A DNA stretch of 64,000 nt, taken from the NCBI RefSeq assembly GCF_009496285.1, contig NZ_WIJK01000001.1, forward strand, positions 62,001 to 126,000, given 5' to 3'. Both the position numbers and the translations under genes were made by a program. Each line of letters begins with the position of its first letter. Position 1 is the stretch's first letter. The stretch comes from Streptococcus mitis. GTDB lineage: Bacteria > Bacillota > Bacilli > Lactobacillales > Streptococcaceae. The notes beneath the pieces were generated by a model that had not been told where the DNA came from, ran no database searches, and saw only the letters and a program-made list of their open reading frames with translations. This document shows positions 55,506-63,176 of the stretch, in pieces.

Positions 55506-56871
55506 AGCTTCTAATCAGCTCCTCTACTAATTCAATATGGGTGTAATAATCGGCGATTCGTACATTCTCGTCTCCACCATGGTCTCGACTATTAGCATTT
55601 CCTAGACCAAAGGCAACCATAGGTACTTCTAAGGCATCAAAGACCGTATGCATAGGCCCTGTCCCCGCTGTTGTCGGCAAGACTGAAACGCCCTGTGGAT
55701 AGAATTTCTTGGCCAACTCGATCACATTGAGAATGGCTGGCGCGCTCATGTCGCTTCGATAGCTCATCTCTCCCAAGGTATAGTATAATTCTACCTTATC
55801 AAAGCCATTTTTGTCTAGCTGTTTCCGAATTTTTTCCAGAACATCATACGGTTCTAGGCCAGGAACCAAACGAACTTCTAACTTAGCACTGGCTTCTGCT
55901 GGCAAAATCGTTTTAACCCCTTGCCCTTGATAGCCTGACTGAATCCCTTCGATATTAAGAGCTGGCTCGAAAAAGAAACGTTTTAGGAAGGCTGCACGAT
56001 CCTCTTGTAAGAGAGGCAATTCCAAACCATAAATCTGGCTGATTTCCCCTGGATTTCGTTGGGCGTAGGTATCAACCAAGGCCAATTCACGTTCATTTGG
56101 CACTTGTACTTCTTCGTACAAGCCTTCAACCAAGATACGTCCATCTGCAGCGCGAAGAGACTGTAAAGCTTGAAGGAGATACCAAGGAGCTGATTCCACA
56201 ACCCCACCATAACTCGAATGGATATCCACATCCGCACTTTTTACCTTGGCATCAAAGGTTACAATTCCTTTGTTCCCACCAGAGATTTCTAGCTGTTCGA
56301 AGGCATTTTTGGTCCCTTGTTCCCAGACCAATAAATCTGCACCACGAAGCTTGTCCGCATGTTTTTCTAAATATTTGTCCAAGTCCATAGAGGCAGACTC
56401 TTCAGCTCCTTCCATGATGAAACTGATATTGACTGGTAGATCATCATGATGCTGCATGTATTTTCTAAGAGCACTCAAGCGGGCAGTGATATGCCCCTTG
56501 TCATCATCAACCCCGCGTCCATACATAATGCCATCACGCACAGAAAGCGTAAATGGATCCTCTGTCCAGACTTGGTCGCCATCCGCAGGTACTGTGTCAT
56601 AGTGGTTGTAGAAAATGATAGTCTTGGCATTTGGGCGTGAACTTTTAAAATGCGCCATGACAAAGGGTGCCGTATAACTCTCATCAATCTCGACCTCTGC
56701 ACCTACACGCTTGAAGATTTCGCCTAGATAACGAGCCACCTCTTTAAGGCCGACTTGTTGGGCAAAGACTGATTTTTTAGAAATCAAGGTACGCAAAACT
56801 TCAAAGTAATGTTGCGCTACATGATCCTTTTCAAACTTTTCAATTTGTTCTTCTTGGCTAGGGAAAACCAT
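55498..56871 (-). CDS. M20-family metallopeptidase in the methionine operon
   Basis: The protein has 457 residues. The zinc sites are [15 protein letters not shown] (His, Asp), [10 protein letters not shown] (bridging Asp), MEGAEESAS (catalytic Glu pair) and [18 protein letters not shown] (late His). A dimerisation domain is inserted in the middle. It belongs to the carnosinase-like (CNDP) dipeptidases or related deacylases. Its place between metQ and metN, with an overlap to metN, suggests that it frees methionine from peptides or N-acyl-methionine after uptake; this is inferred from the operon only. Confidence 0.92.
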   Translation of the reverse strand: MVFPSQEEQIEKFEKDHVAQHYFEVLRTLISKKSVFAQQVGLKEVARYLGEIFKRVGAEVEIDESYTAPFVMAHFKSSRPNAKTIIFYNHYDTVPADGDQVWTEDPFTLSVRDGIMYGRGVDDDKGHITARLSALRKYMQHHDDLPVNISFIMEGAEESASMDLDKYLEKHADKLRGADLLVWEQGTKNAFEQLEISGGNKGIVTFDAKVKSADVDIHSSYGGVVESAPWYLLQALQSLRAADGRILVEGLYEEVQVPNERELALVDTYAQRNPGEISQIYGLELPLLQEDRAAFLKRFFFEPALNIEGIQSGYQGQGVKTILPAEASAKLEVRLVPGLEPYDVLEKIRKQLDKNGFDKVELYYTLGEMSYRSDMSAPAILNVIELAKKFYPQGVSVLPTTAGTGPMHTVFDALEVPMVAFGLGNANSRDHGGDENVRIADYYTHIELVEELIRSYE

Positions 56872-56956
56872 TTTCTCTCTACCTTTCTACTAGGACTTGT
56901 ACCTTTAGAATCAATACAAGTGGATATTCCTTTTCTTTAGTCTCTATATAAAATCA

Positions 56957-56984
56957 AGAGGTGGAAAAAATCTCTCCCACCTCC
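56957..56984 (-). terminator. Hairpin between metQ and the M20 gene
   Basis: GAGGTGG / CCACCTC stem with an inner GAGAGATTTTTT loop on the minus strand, then TTGATTTTA. It may reduce read-through from metQ to the rest of the operon. Confidence 0.65.
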
Positions 56985-56993
56985 CTGTGTTTA

Positions 56994-57848
56994 TTACCAA
57001 ACTGGTTGATCCAAGCCGTCTGAAGTTTCTTCGATGACTTTTTTCACTTCATCAGTATGATAAGCTGCGATAATTTTCTTGATTGCATCAGCTTTAGGTG
57101 ATGATTCCCAATCTTTTTTCGCAACGATGATGTTGTACCATTGTTTTGAGTTTTCGTCAGCTTGCTCTTTAAAGAGTGCTTTCTTGTAGTCCAATTTTGC
57201 TTCTGTAACAAAAGTGTTGTTTACAACTGCTGCATCAACTGAAGTCAATGAACGAGCTGTTTGGCTAGCGTCCAACTCAGTGATTTTCAAGTTCTTTGGA
57301 TTTTCTTTGATGTTTGCGATTGTAGCAAGTTCAGTTCCTGAAACATCCAATTTAATCAAACCAGCTGATTGAAGAAGGTAAAGGGCACGGCTTTCGTTAG
57401 TAGCATCGTTCGGAATTGCGATTTCACCGTTATTTGGGATTTCTTCCACTTTAGTGTACTTGTTTTCTTCACCGTTTTTACCTGAGTAAAGGCGAATTGG
57501 TGAGATATACGTATCTGCAATCGCTACAAGGTCTTTACCGTTTTCTTTGTTCCAGTTGTTCAAGAAGTTGTAGTGTTGGAAAGCGTTCAAATCTACTTCA
57601 CCATCAGCAGTTGCTTTATTTGGTTGTGAGTAGTCTGTAAACTCTGTGAATTCCAATTTAATTCCGTCTTTTTCAACCAATTCTTGGACTTTGTCCCAGC
57701 GTGCTTCTTCTGAACCGCTACGGTTAACAGTTGCGATTTTAACTGTAGTTGTATTGTCTGCTTTCTTGTCTGAATTTCCGCAAGCTGCAAGTGCAAGGCC
57801 TGCTACTGTAGCGATAGCTGCTACGCCTAACCATTTTTTAATTTTCAT
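56994..57848 (-). CDS. metQ: Methionine-binding lipoprotein MetQ
   Basis: The protein has 284 residues with a signal peptide and lipobox LAAC (Cys23). The mature part is of the NlpA/MetQ type: VKIATVNRSGSEEARWDKVQ, VDLNAFQHYNFLNNWNKENG and IAIPNDATNESRALYLLQSAG are family blocks. It binds methionine outside the membrane for MetNI. It leads the metQ-M20-metN-metI string behind a MET-box. The GGAG ribosome site is good. Confidence 0.96.
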   Translation of the reverse strand: MKIKKWLGVAAIATVAGLALAACGNSDKKADNTTTVKIATVNRSGSEEARWDKVQELVEKDGIKLEFTEFTDYSQPNKATADGEVDLNAFQHYNFLNNWNKENGKDLVAIADTYISPIRLYSGKNGEENKYTKVEEIPNNGEIAIPNDATNESRALYLLQSAGLIKLDVSGTELATIANIKENPKNLKITELDASQTARSLTSVDAAVVNNTFVTEAKLDYKKALFKEQADENSKQWYNIIVAKKDWESSPKADAIKKIIAAYHTDEVKKVIEETSDGLDQPVW

Positions 57849-57880
57849 GATTCATTCTCCTTTAAAAATAATACTGTAAT

Positions 57881-57909
57881 AGTATCTCACACTTTATTTG
57901 ATTTCGCAA
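57881..57909 (-). promoter_or_regulatory. Promoter of the metQ operon
   Basis: The minus strand has TTGCGA (57909-57904), a 17 bp spacer and GATACT (57886-57881). The non-ideal -10 fits a promoter that needs an activator. Confidence 0.7.
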
Positions 57910-57931
57910 ATTGTTATTAGATAGGCAGACA

Positions 57932-57948
57932 TATAGTTTTAAACTATA
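57932..57948. promoter_or_regulatory. MET-box (MtaR/CmhR-type LysR activator site)
   Basis: TATAGTTTTAAACTATA is a perfect 17 bp match to the streptococcal MET-box TATAGTTT-N-AAACTATA. Its centre is about 67 bp upstream of the expected metQ start, the usual place for a LysR-type activator. Confidence 0.9.
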
Positions 57949-57962
57949 CGTCTAAAAGTTAC

Positions 57963-57996
57963 AAAATCATCCACCTACGAGAGAATGGATGATTTA
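57963..57996 (-). terminator. Terminator of the amino-acid binding lipoprotein gene
   Basis: AAATCATCC / GGATGATTT stem around 14 bases, then TGTAAC. It lies 6 bp after the stop at 58002. Confidence 0.7.
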
Positions 57997-58001
57997 CAAA
58001 C

Positions 58002-58877
<876 letters not shown>

Positions 58878-58946
58878 TTAACAGAAAAAAAGGAATTACG
58901 CTATTATATGATTTCTATATTTGTGATAGGTTTTCTTTATGGCTGA

Positions 58947-59270
58947 TTAAAAGACCAAACGTAGGACTGCTATCAAGACCACCCCAAAGAGAACAGTCCC
59001 TACCAGATTGCGGTAACGAAAGGCTACAAAAGCTGTTGGAAAGACTGCTAAAAAGTCTAACCACTTTATCTGCGGGAGACTTCCAACTTTTCCTTTCACC
59101 ACACTTGAAAGAATCAAGGCAAAGATAATAGAAACTGGTAGGAATTTCAAAAAACGCTCTACGATAGGCGGCAAACCCTTGTACTTGGCTAGGATGAACG
59201 GAATCATTCTTGGAATCCAAGTCACCAAGCCAGAAAAGACAATTGCTAATAAAATATACTTACTGACCAT
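58947..59270 (-). CDS. azlD: AzlD-type branched-chain amino acid exporter subunit
   Basis: The protein has 107 residues and three to four membrane segments. It starts MVSKYILLAIVFSGLVTWIP, has the AzlD block RFLKFLPVSIIFALILSSV and ends with two hydrophobic stretches. AzlD is the small partner of AzlC; together they export branched-chain amino acids. It overlaps azlC by 11 bp, so both are translated from one message. Confidence 0.93.
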   Translation of the reverse strand: MVSKYILLAIVFSGLVTWIPRMIPFILAKYKGLPPIVERFLKFLPVSIIFALILSSVVKGKVGSLPQIKWLDFLAVFPTAFVAFRYRNLVGTVLFGVVLIAVLRLVF

Positions 59271-59955
59271 CCAAGACCACCCCCATGGTACAACCTAGCA
59301 AGGTCGCAAACAGAACAGCTAATGACTGAGACACCACCGTCAAGAGCAAAAAGAAAGATACAGCTACAACTGCTAAAATTATGAAGAGATTGCGCAAAGG
59401 AATCCGTTTTTGCATAATCTGAAACTGGGAAGTAAAAATCCCAATAAACATCCCCACTAGGGCAAAATCTAAGCCAAAAATTTCTGGATTTGGTAGAAGT
59501 CCACCTAGAGCAGTTCCGACAACAGTTCCGACAAACCAAGCCACATAGCTGTTAAGGTTGTTCCCGTGCATCCACATAGGATTGACCTTATCCGTATGCA
59601 CCAACTCGCCCATCAAAACGCCATAGGTCTCATCGGTCAAGAGGCTGGACATGCCGATATTGTGCCAGAGACTTGTATGACGGAAATAAGTCGACGCATG
59701 TAAGCTCAACAAAAAGAGACGCAAATTGATTAGAAAAACCGTCATAGCAATAGCTGCCACAGGAGCTTGAACTGCAATCAAGGCTATCATGGCAAACTGG
59801 GCACTCCCAGCATAGACAAAGAGACTCATCAAACCCATTTCTACTGGTGTCACATAGGGAGAACCGATAATGCCACAAGCAAGACCGATGCTAACATAGC
59901 CCAGAGCTGTCGGCACCGCAGCCTGCACACCCTCCCAAAATCCTTTTTCTTTCAT
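59260..59955 (-). CDS. azlC: AzlC-type branched-chain amino acid exporter subunit
   Basis: The ATG at 59955 has GAGGAAG in front, giving 231 residues; a GTG start at 59967 is possible. The family start GFWEGVQAAVPTALGYVSIG, ACGIIGSPYVTPVEMGLMSL and the YAGSAQFAMIALI block are clear, with five to seven membrane segments. It forms the exporter with AzlD. An extended -10 and a perfect cin-box lie 45-75 bp upstream. Confidence 0.94.
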   Translation of the reverse strand: MKEKGFWEGVQAAVPTALGYVSIGLACGIIGSPYVTPVEMGLMSLFVYAGSAQFAMIALIAVQAPVAAIAMTVFLINLRLFLLSLHASTYFRHTSLWHNIGMSSLLTDETYGVLMGELVHTDKVNPMWMHGNNLNSYVAWFVGTVVGTALGGLLPNPEIFGLDFALVGMFIGIFTSQFQIMQKRIPLRNLFIILAVVAVSFFLLLTVVSQSLAVLFATLLGCTMGVVLDGQ

Positions 59956-60014
59956 AGACTTCCTCACTAATCATTCCTTCAGCAACTGCTTTCCAAACAG
60001 TCACAACAAAAATT

Positions 60015-60031
60015 ATTATAACATATTCGTA
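60015..60031 (-). promoter_or_regulatory. azlCD promoter with cin-box and extended -10
   Basis: The minus strand reads TTTTACGAATATGTTATAAT. It holds a perfect TACGAATA (60031-60024) behind a T-rich run, and an extended -10 TGT-TATAAT (60020-60015). Both a competence promoter and a vegetative one could start here. Confidence 0.5.
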
Positions 60032-60062
60032 AAATAGAAAAAAGTCTGCTGACTGACAAGAA

Positions 60063-60087
60063 CAGAAAAAGACTGGGAGGCCAGTCT
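60063..60087 (-). terminator. Terminator of the CPBP gene string
   Basis: AGACTGG-CCTC-CCAGTCT stem, then TTTTTCTG on the minus strand, 30 bp after the last CPBP gene. It ends the string that begins at 63061. Confidence 0.88.
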
Positions 60088-60116
60088 CATGATGCAACTT
60101 ATAAACTATTTTAGAT

Positions 60117-60791
60117 TTAATACCCAAACACCAATAAACTAAGAACGATTAAAAATGTATTCCACAAGATATGAAGAGCCATTGGCCAATAAACTGAACG
60201 AGTATAACGAAATAGCATACAGAACAAGAGACCTGCTCCCGCATAAACGATGAAATCTGTTAACACCCAGCCATACTGTAAAACATGGATAAGACTAAAG
60301 AGTGTGGAGGAAACGACGACATCAACATAATACTTTTTAAATTTGGACCATGCCGTCATCAGAAGTCCACGAAAAACCAACTCTTCAACGATAGGAGCAA
60401 TGAGACTGCCATAGAGAATGCGCATTATAAAGTAACTAATTCCTGTCAAATTAGCTGCTTCTTTCATCATTTCGTTCCCATTTTGCGTGCTAGGAAAAAT
60501 CAGAGTCGTTATATTTACCCACACAAACATCAGTATAAAGAAAAGAAAGAAGGCACCTAGATAAGACCAACGGAACTGGAAGAGACCGCATTCTTTCCAA
60601 CCTTGACTCTTTACTAGAACCACTGTAGCAGCAATCCCCTCAAGAACTATCAATAAAATTTGAAATCCATAAAATCCAAAATCTGATAATTGGTTAACAA
60701 ATTCTAACCTTGCTACAAAATTAAAAATTAAGTAATAGGTGACTATTATCAAAACAGTTGACAAGTATAATTTCTTATCTTTCCTTTTCAT
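60117..60791 (-). CDS. CPBP-family protein, type B, second module (B2)
   Basis: The protein has 224 residues with about seven membrane segments. Motif 1 is VEELVFRGLLMTAWSKF, motif 2 is FSLIHVLQYGW and the third block is ALHILWNTFL. It is paralogous to B1 (61592-62269): both share FQFRWSYLG/FQFRWPYLG, FPSTQNG/FPRSQNG, LTGISYFIxRI and the C-terminus VSLLVFG. CPBP proteins are membrane metalloproteases, and many near bacteriocin genes act as immunity proteins. It follows peptide frame P2 after 18 bp, with AAAGGAT as ribosome site. Confidence 0.9.
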   Translation of the reverse strand: MKRKDKKLYLSTVLIIVTYYLIFNFVARLEFVNQLSDFGFYGFQILLIVLEGIAATVVLVKSQGWKECGLFQFRWSYLGAFFLFFILMFVWVNITTLIFPSTQNGNEMMKEAANLTGISYFIMRILYGSLIAPIVEELVFRGLLMTAWSKFKKYYVDVVVSSTLFSLIHVLQYGWVLTDFIVYAGAGLLFCMLFRYTRSVYWPMALHILWNTFLIVLSLLVFGY

Positions 60792-60809
60792 CGTTGATCC
60801 TTTTAAGTT

Positions 60810-60884
60810 TTATTTACGTCGTCTTTCAGCCAAACCTGTCCAGATTCCTTTCATCCAATCAGAAGCACCACGATGAGGACTCAT
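60810..60884 (-). CDS. Short cationic peptide frame P2 behind CPBP protein A2
   Basis: The ATG at 60884 opens a 24-codon frame that begins MSPHRGASDWMKGIW and ends ERRRK. The same frame continues upstream through RIVNKG to the TAG stop of A2 (60912-60914). A TTG start at 60905 would give 31 residues with TGGAT as a weak ribosome site. P1 (62291-62365) has the same length, the shared motif GMSPHRGA, a Trp at the same place and a basic end. It could be a bacteriocin-like or signalling peptide, or a C-terminal tail of A2 reached by stop-codon read-through. The start is not settled. Confidence 0.45.
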   Translation of the reverse strand: MSPHRGASDWMKGIWTGLAERRRK

Positions 60885-60911
60885 CCCTTTATTTACAATT
60901 CTCAAAATCCA

Positions 60912-61580
60912 CTAAAATAACAAAGGTAGAATTTGAGCAATGGCATTATCAACTATATGCAGTCCAATAGGCCAATAAATAGACTTTGTCACTCTAAAAA
61001 AGACTGCCATTATTAGACCACCACCCATATATACGAAAAAGTCTGTCAAGACCCAACCATGACTACTGATATGCAGAATTCCAAATAAAGTAGCCGAACC
61101 GAGTACATCCAGTCCCCATTTTTTCCCTTTTTCCAAAGCGGTCATCACCAATCCACGATAGATCATCTCTTCAAAAATGGGACCTGCAATCACAGGATAG
61201 AAAAAATACATCAAAAATGCAGTAACTCCTGTAAAAGTAGGAAGATCTAGTTGATAAGAAATTGTATTTTGGGTAGGTGGGAAAATAAAAAATGTGACCA
61301 AATTCCAAACAAAAAAAGCTAGAAGAGCTAAAAAGGAATAGAAAAGATAGGACACTTTAAATTTTCTGCTATTGATTTGTTGCCATTTCCCTGACCAAAT
61401 CATGGCAACAAGAGCAAGCAAAACCACAAGAAAATTCAACATCATATCCGAAAAATAATAGCCAAAATCAGATAGACCAGCAGTCAAGTCGCTGTGTAAA
61501 ACCAGACGGATGAAGAACTGGTCCGTAATGATAAGTAGAATAGCTACAAACAAGTAGTAGCGTGAGATTATCTTTTTCAT
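60912..61580 (-). CDS. CPBP-family protein, type A, second module (A2)
   Basis: The protein has 222 residues with about seven membrane segments. Motif 1 is FEEMIYRGLVMTALEKGKKW, motif 2 is FGILHISSHGW and the third block is GLHIVDNAIAQ. It is highly similar to A1 (62393-63061) over its whole length, including the start MKKIISRYY and the end ILPLLF, so it is a recent duplicate. An AGGGTGAT site precedes it, 11 bp after B1. The frame beyond its TAG stop encodes P2. Confidence 0.92.
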   Translation of the reverse strand: MKKIISRYYLFVAILLIITDQFFIRLVLHSDLTAGLSDFGYYFSDMMLNFLVVLLALVAMIWSGKWQQINSRKFKVSYLFYSFLALLAFFVWNLVTFFIFPPTQNTISYQLDLPTFTGVTAFLMYFFYPVIAGPIFEEMIYRGLVMTALEKGKKWGLDVLGSATLFGILHISSHGWVLTDFFVYMGGGLIMAVFFRVTKSIYWPIGLHIVDNAIAQILPLLF

Positions 61581-61591
61581 ATATCACCCTT

Positions 61592-62269
61592 CTAAAATCC
61601 AAACACCAATAAACTAACAATGAGTAAGAAGGTATTCCATGAAGCATGTAAAGCTATGCCCCAATAAATAGAGCGTGTATAGCGAAACATCATGCAAAAT
61701 ATCAAGCCCATTACAAAATAGAGTATGAAATCTGTCGTTATCCAACCATGCTGTAAAACATGCATAGCACCAAATATCGCAGCAGAAACAAGAACATCGA
61801 TATAGTAGTTTTTGAATTTAGACAAGCTTGTCATCACAAAACCACGACAAACAACCTCTTCTGCTACAGGTGCGATAATGCAAGTATAAACTATCCGCGT
61901 AATAAAATAGCTAATTCCTGTTAAACTAGTGGCTACTTCCACTACCGTACTTCCATTTTGCGAACGAGGAAAGATACGAGTTGCTAGATTTACCCACACG
62001 AATAATAAGAAAAAAGAAAGAAAGAAAACACCTAGGTAAGGCCAACGAAACTGGAATCGACCACATTCTTTCCAATGTTCACTTTTGACAAAAATAATTG
62101 TAGCTACAGTTCCCAGAATAAATACCAGTAAAACCTGAAATACATAGTAAATCTCATCAGACAAAGCACCAGTAAAATCTAAGTCTGGTATGACATTAAA
62201 AATGAGGTAATTAGTCAAAATCAACAAGCCGGTTACTAGATGAAATTTCATTTCTTTCATTTTCTTCAT
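61592..62269 (-). CDS. CPBP-family protein, type B, first module (B1)
   Basis: The protein has 225 residues with about seven membrane segments. Motif 1 reads AEEVVCRGFVMTSLSKFKNY, motif 2 FGAMHVLQHGW and the third block ALHASWNTFLL. It is the paralogue of B2 (60117-60791). A Cys replaces the usual aromatic residue in the EExxxR motif, but the two Glu and the Arg are kept. It starts 21 bp after peptide frame P1 with an AGGAG site and ends 11 bp before A2. Confidence 0.9.
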   Translation of the reverse strand: MKKMKEMKFHLVTGLLILTNYLIFNVIPDLDFTGALSDEIYYVFQVLLVFILGTVATIIFVKSEHWKECGRFQFRWPYLGVFFLSFFLLFVWVNLATRIFPRSQNGSTVVEVATSLTGISYFITRIVYTCIIAPVAEEVVCRGFVMTSLSKFKNYYIDVLVSAAIFGAMHVLQHGWITTDFILYFVMGLIFCMMFRYTRSIYWGIALHASWNTFLLIVSLLVFGF

Positions 62270-62290
62270 TAAATCAACTCCTATAGTATC

Positions 62291-62365
62291 CTATCTTCTA
62301 CGACGACTAAACAATCCTTCTACTATTTCTCCAGCCCAAGAAAAAGCACCACGATGAGGACTCAT
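62291..62365 (-). CDS. Short cationic peptide frame P1 behind CPBP protein A1
   Basis: The ATG at 62365 opens a 24-codon frame that begins MSPHRGAFSWAGEIV and ends SRRRR. The frame is continuous upstream through RIINQG to the TAG stop of A1 (62393-62395). A TTG at 62386, after AGAGGAT, would give 31 residues. P2 has the same length and motif. The changes between P1 and P2 keep the reading frame, the Trp and the basic tail, which suggests selection on a peptide. Function and true start are not known. Confidence 0.45.
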   Translation of the reverse strand: MSPHRGAFSWAGEIVEGLFSRRRR

Positions 62366-62392
62366 CCCTTGATTTATGATTCTCAAAATCCT

Positions 62393-63061
62393 CTAAAATA
62401 ACAAAGGAAGTATATGCCCGATACCGTTATAGACTATATGCAGTCCAATAGGCCAATAAATAGACTTTGTCACTCTAAACAAGACCGCAAATATGATACC
62501 GCCACCCATATATACGAAAAAGTCTGTCAAGACCCAACCATAATCACTAATATGCAGAATTCCAAATAAAGCAGCAGAACCAAGCACGTCCAGTCCCCAT
62601 TTTTTCCATTTTTCCAAAGCGGTCATCACCAATCCACGATAAATCATCTCTTCAAAAATGGGACCTGCAATCACAGGATAGAAAAAATACATCAAAAATG
62701 CCGTAGCGCCTGTAAAAGTCGGAGCAGCGAGTTGGTAAGCAAGTCCATTTTGGGTAGGTGGGAATAGGAAAAATTTGATAAAATTCCAAATAAATAAAGC
62801 AAGAAAAGCTAAAAAGGAATAAAAAAGATAGGACCCTTTAAATTTTCTACTGTTGATTTGTTGCCATTTTCCTGACCCTACCATAAAAATAAAAACAAGT
62901 AGAACCACAAGAAAATTCAACATCATATCCGAAAAATAATAGCCAAATTTAGATAGACCAGCAGTAAAATCGTTGTTTAAAACCAGACCACTGAAGTACT
63001 GGTAAACAATAACAAGTAGAATGGCTACAAAAAAGTAGTAGCGTGAGATGATCTTTTTCAT
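62393..63061 (-). CDS. CPBP-family protein, type A, first module (A1)
   Basis: The protein has 222 residues with about seven membrane segments. Motif 1 is FEEMIYRGLVMTALEKWKKW, motif 2 FGILHISDYGW, and the third block GLHIVYNGIGH. It is the near twin of A2. It leads the A1-P1-B1-A2-P2-B2 string behind an extended -10 promoter (63093-63101), just downstream of a broken rgg gene. A AGGAGAA ribosome site supports the start. Membership of the CPBP family is clear; immunity to a bacteriocin is a guess from context. Confidence 0.92.
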   Translation of the reverse strand: MKKIISRYYFFVAILLVIVYQYFSGLVLNNDFTAGLSKFGYYFSDMMLNFLVVLLVFIFMVGSGKWQQINSRKFKGSYLFYSFLAFLALFIWNFIKFFLFPPTQNGLAYQLAAPTFTGATAFLMYFFYPVIAGPIFEEMIYRGLVMTALEKWKKWGLDVLGSAALFGILHISDYGWVLTDFFVYMGGGIIFAVLFRVTKSIYWPIGLHIVYNGIGHILPLLF

Positions 63062-63092
63062 TCTATTTTCTCCTATACTATGGAATGAAGAC

Positions 63093-63101
63093 AGTATAAC
63101 A
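63093..63101 (-). promoter_or_regulatory. Extended -10 promoter of the CPBP string
   Basis: The minus strand reads CGTGTTATACTG, a TGT-TATACT extended -10 about 32 bp before A1. The -35 is weak (TTAAAA), which would fit dependence on an activator such as an Rgg protein. Confidence 0.6.
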
Positions 63102-63117
63102 CGAAAAATTCCATATT

Positions 63118-63172
63118 TTAAAAAATCGCATATTTGACATTTTTTCTGGTAGGAATTTCACATTTGCGATTT
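63118..63172 (-). terminator. Possible terminator of the rgg gene
   Basis: AAATCGCA and TGCGATTT pair around about 34 bases, then TTTTTT on the minus strand. The long loop makes this uncertain; the inverted repeat could also be a regulator site. Confidence 0.45.
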
Positions 63173-63176
63173 CTAA

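Noticed and set aside
63062..63176. Double-glycine peptide or SHP gene between rgg and the CPBP string
   Set aside because: Neither strand holds a frame with a start, ribosome site and peptide-like composition in these 115 bases.
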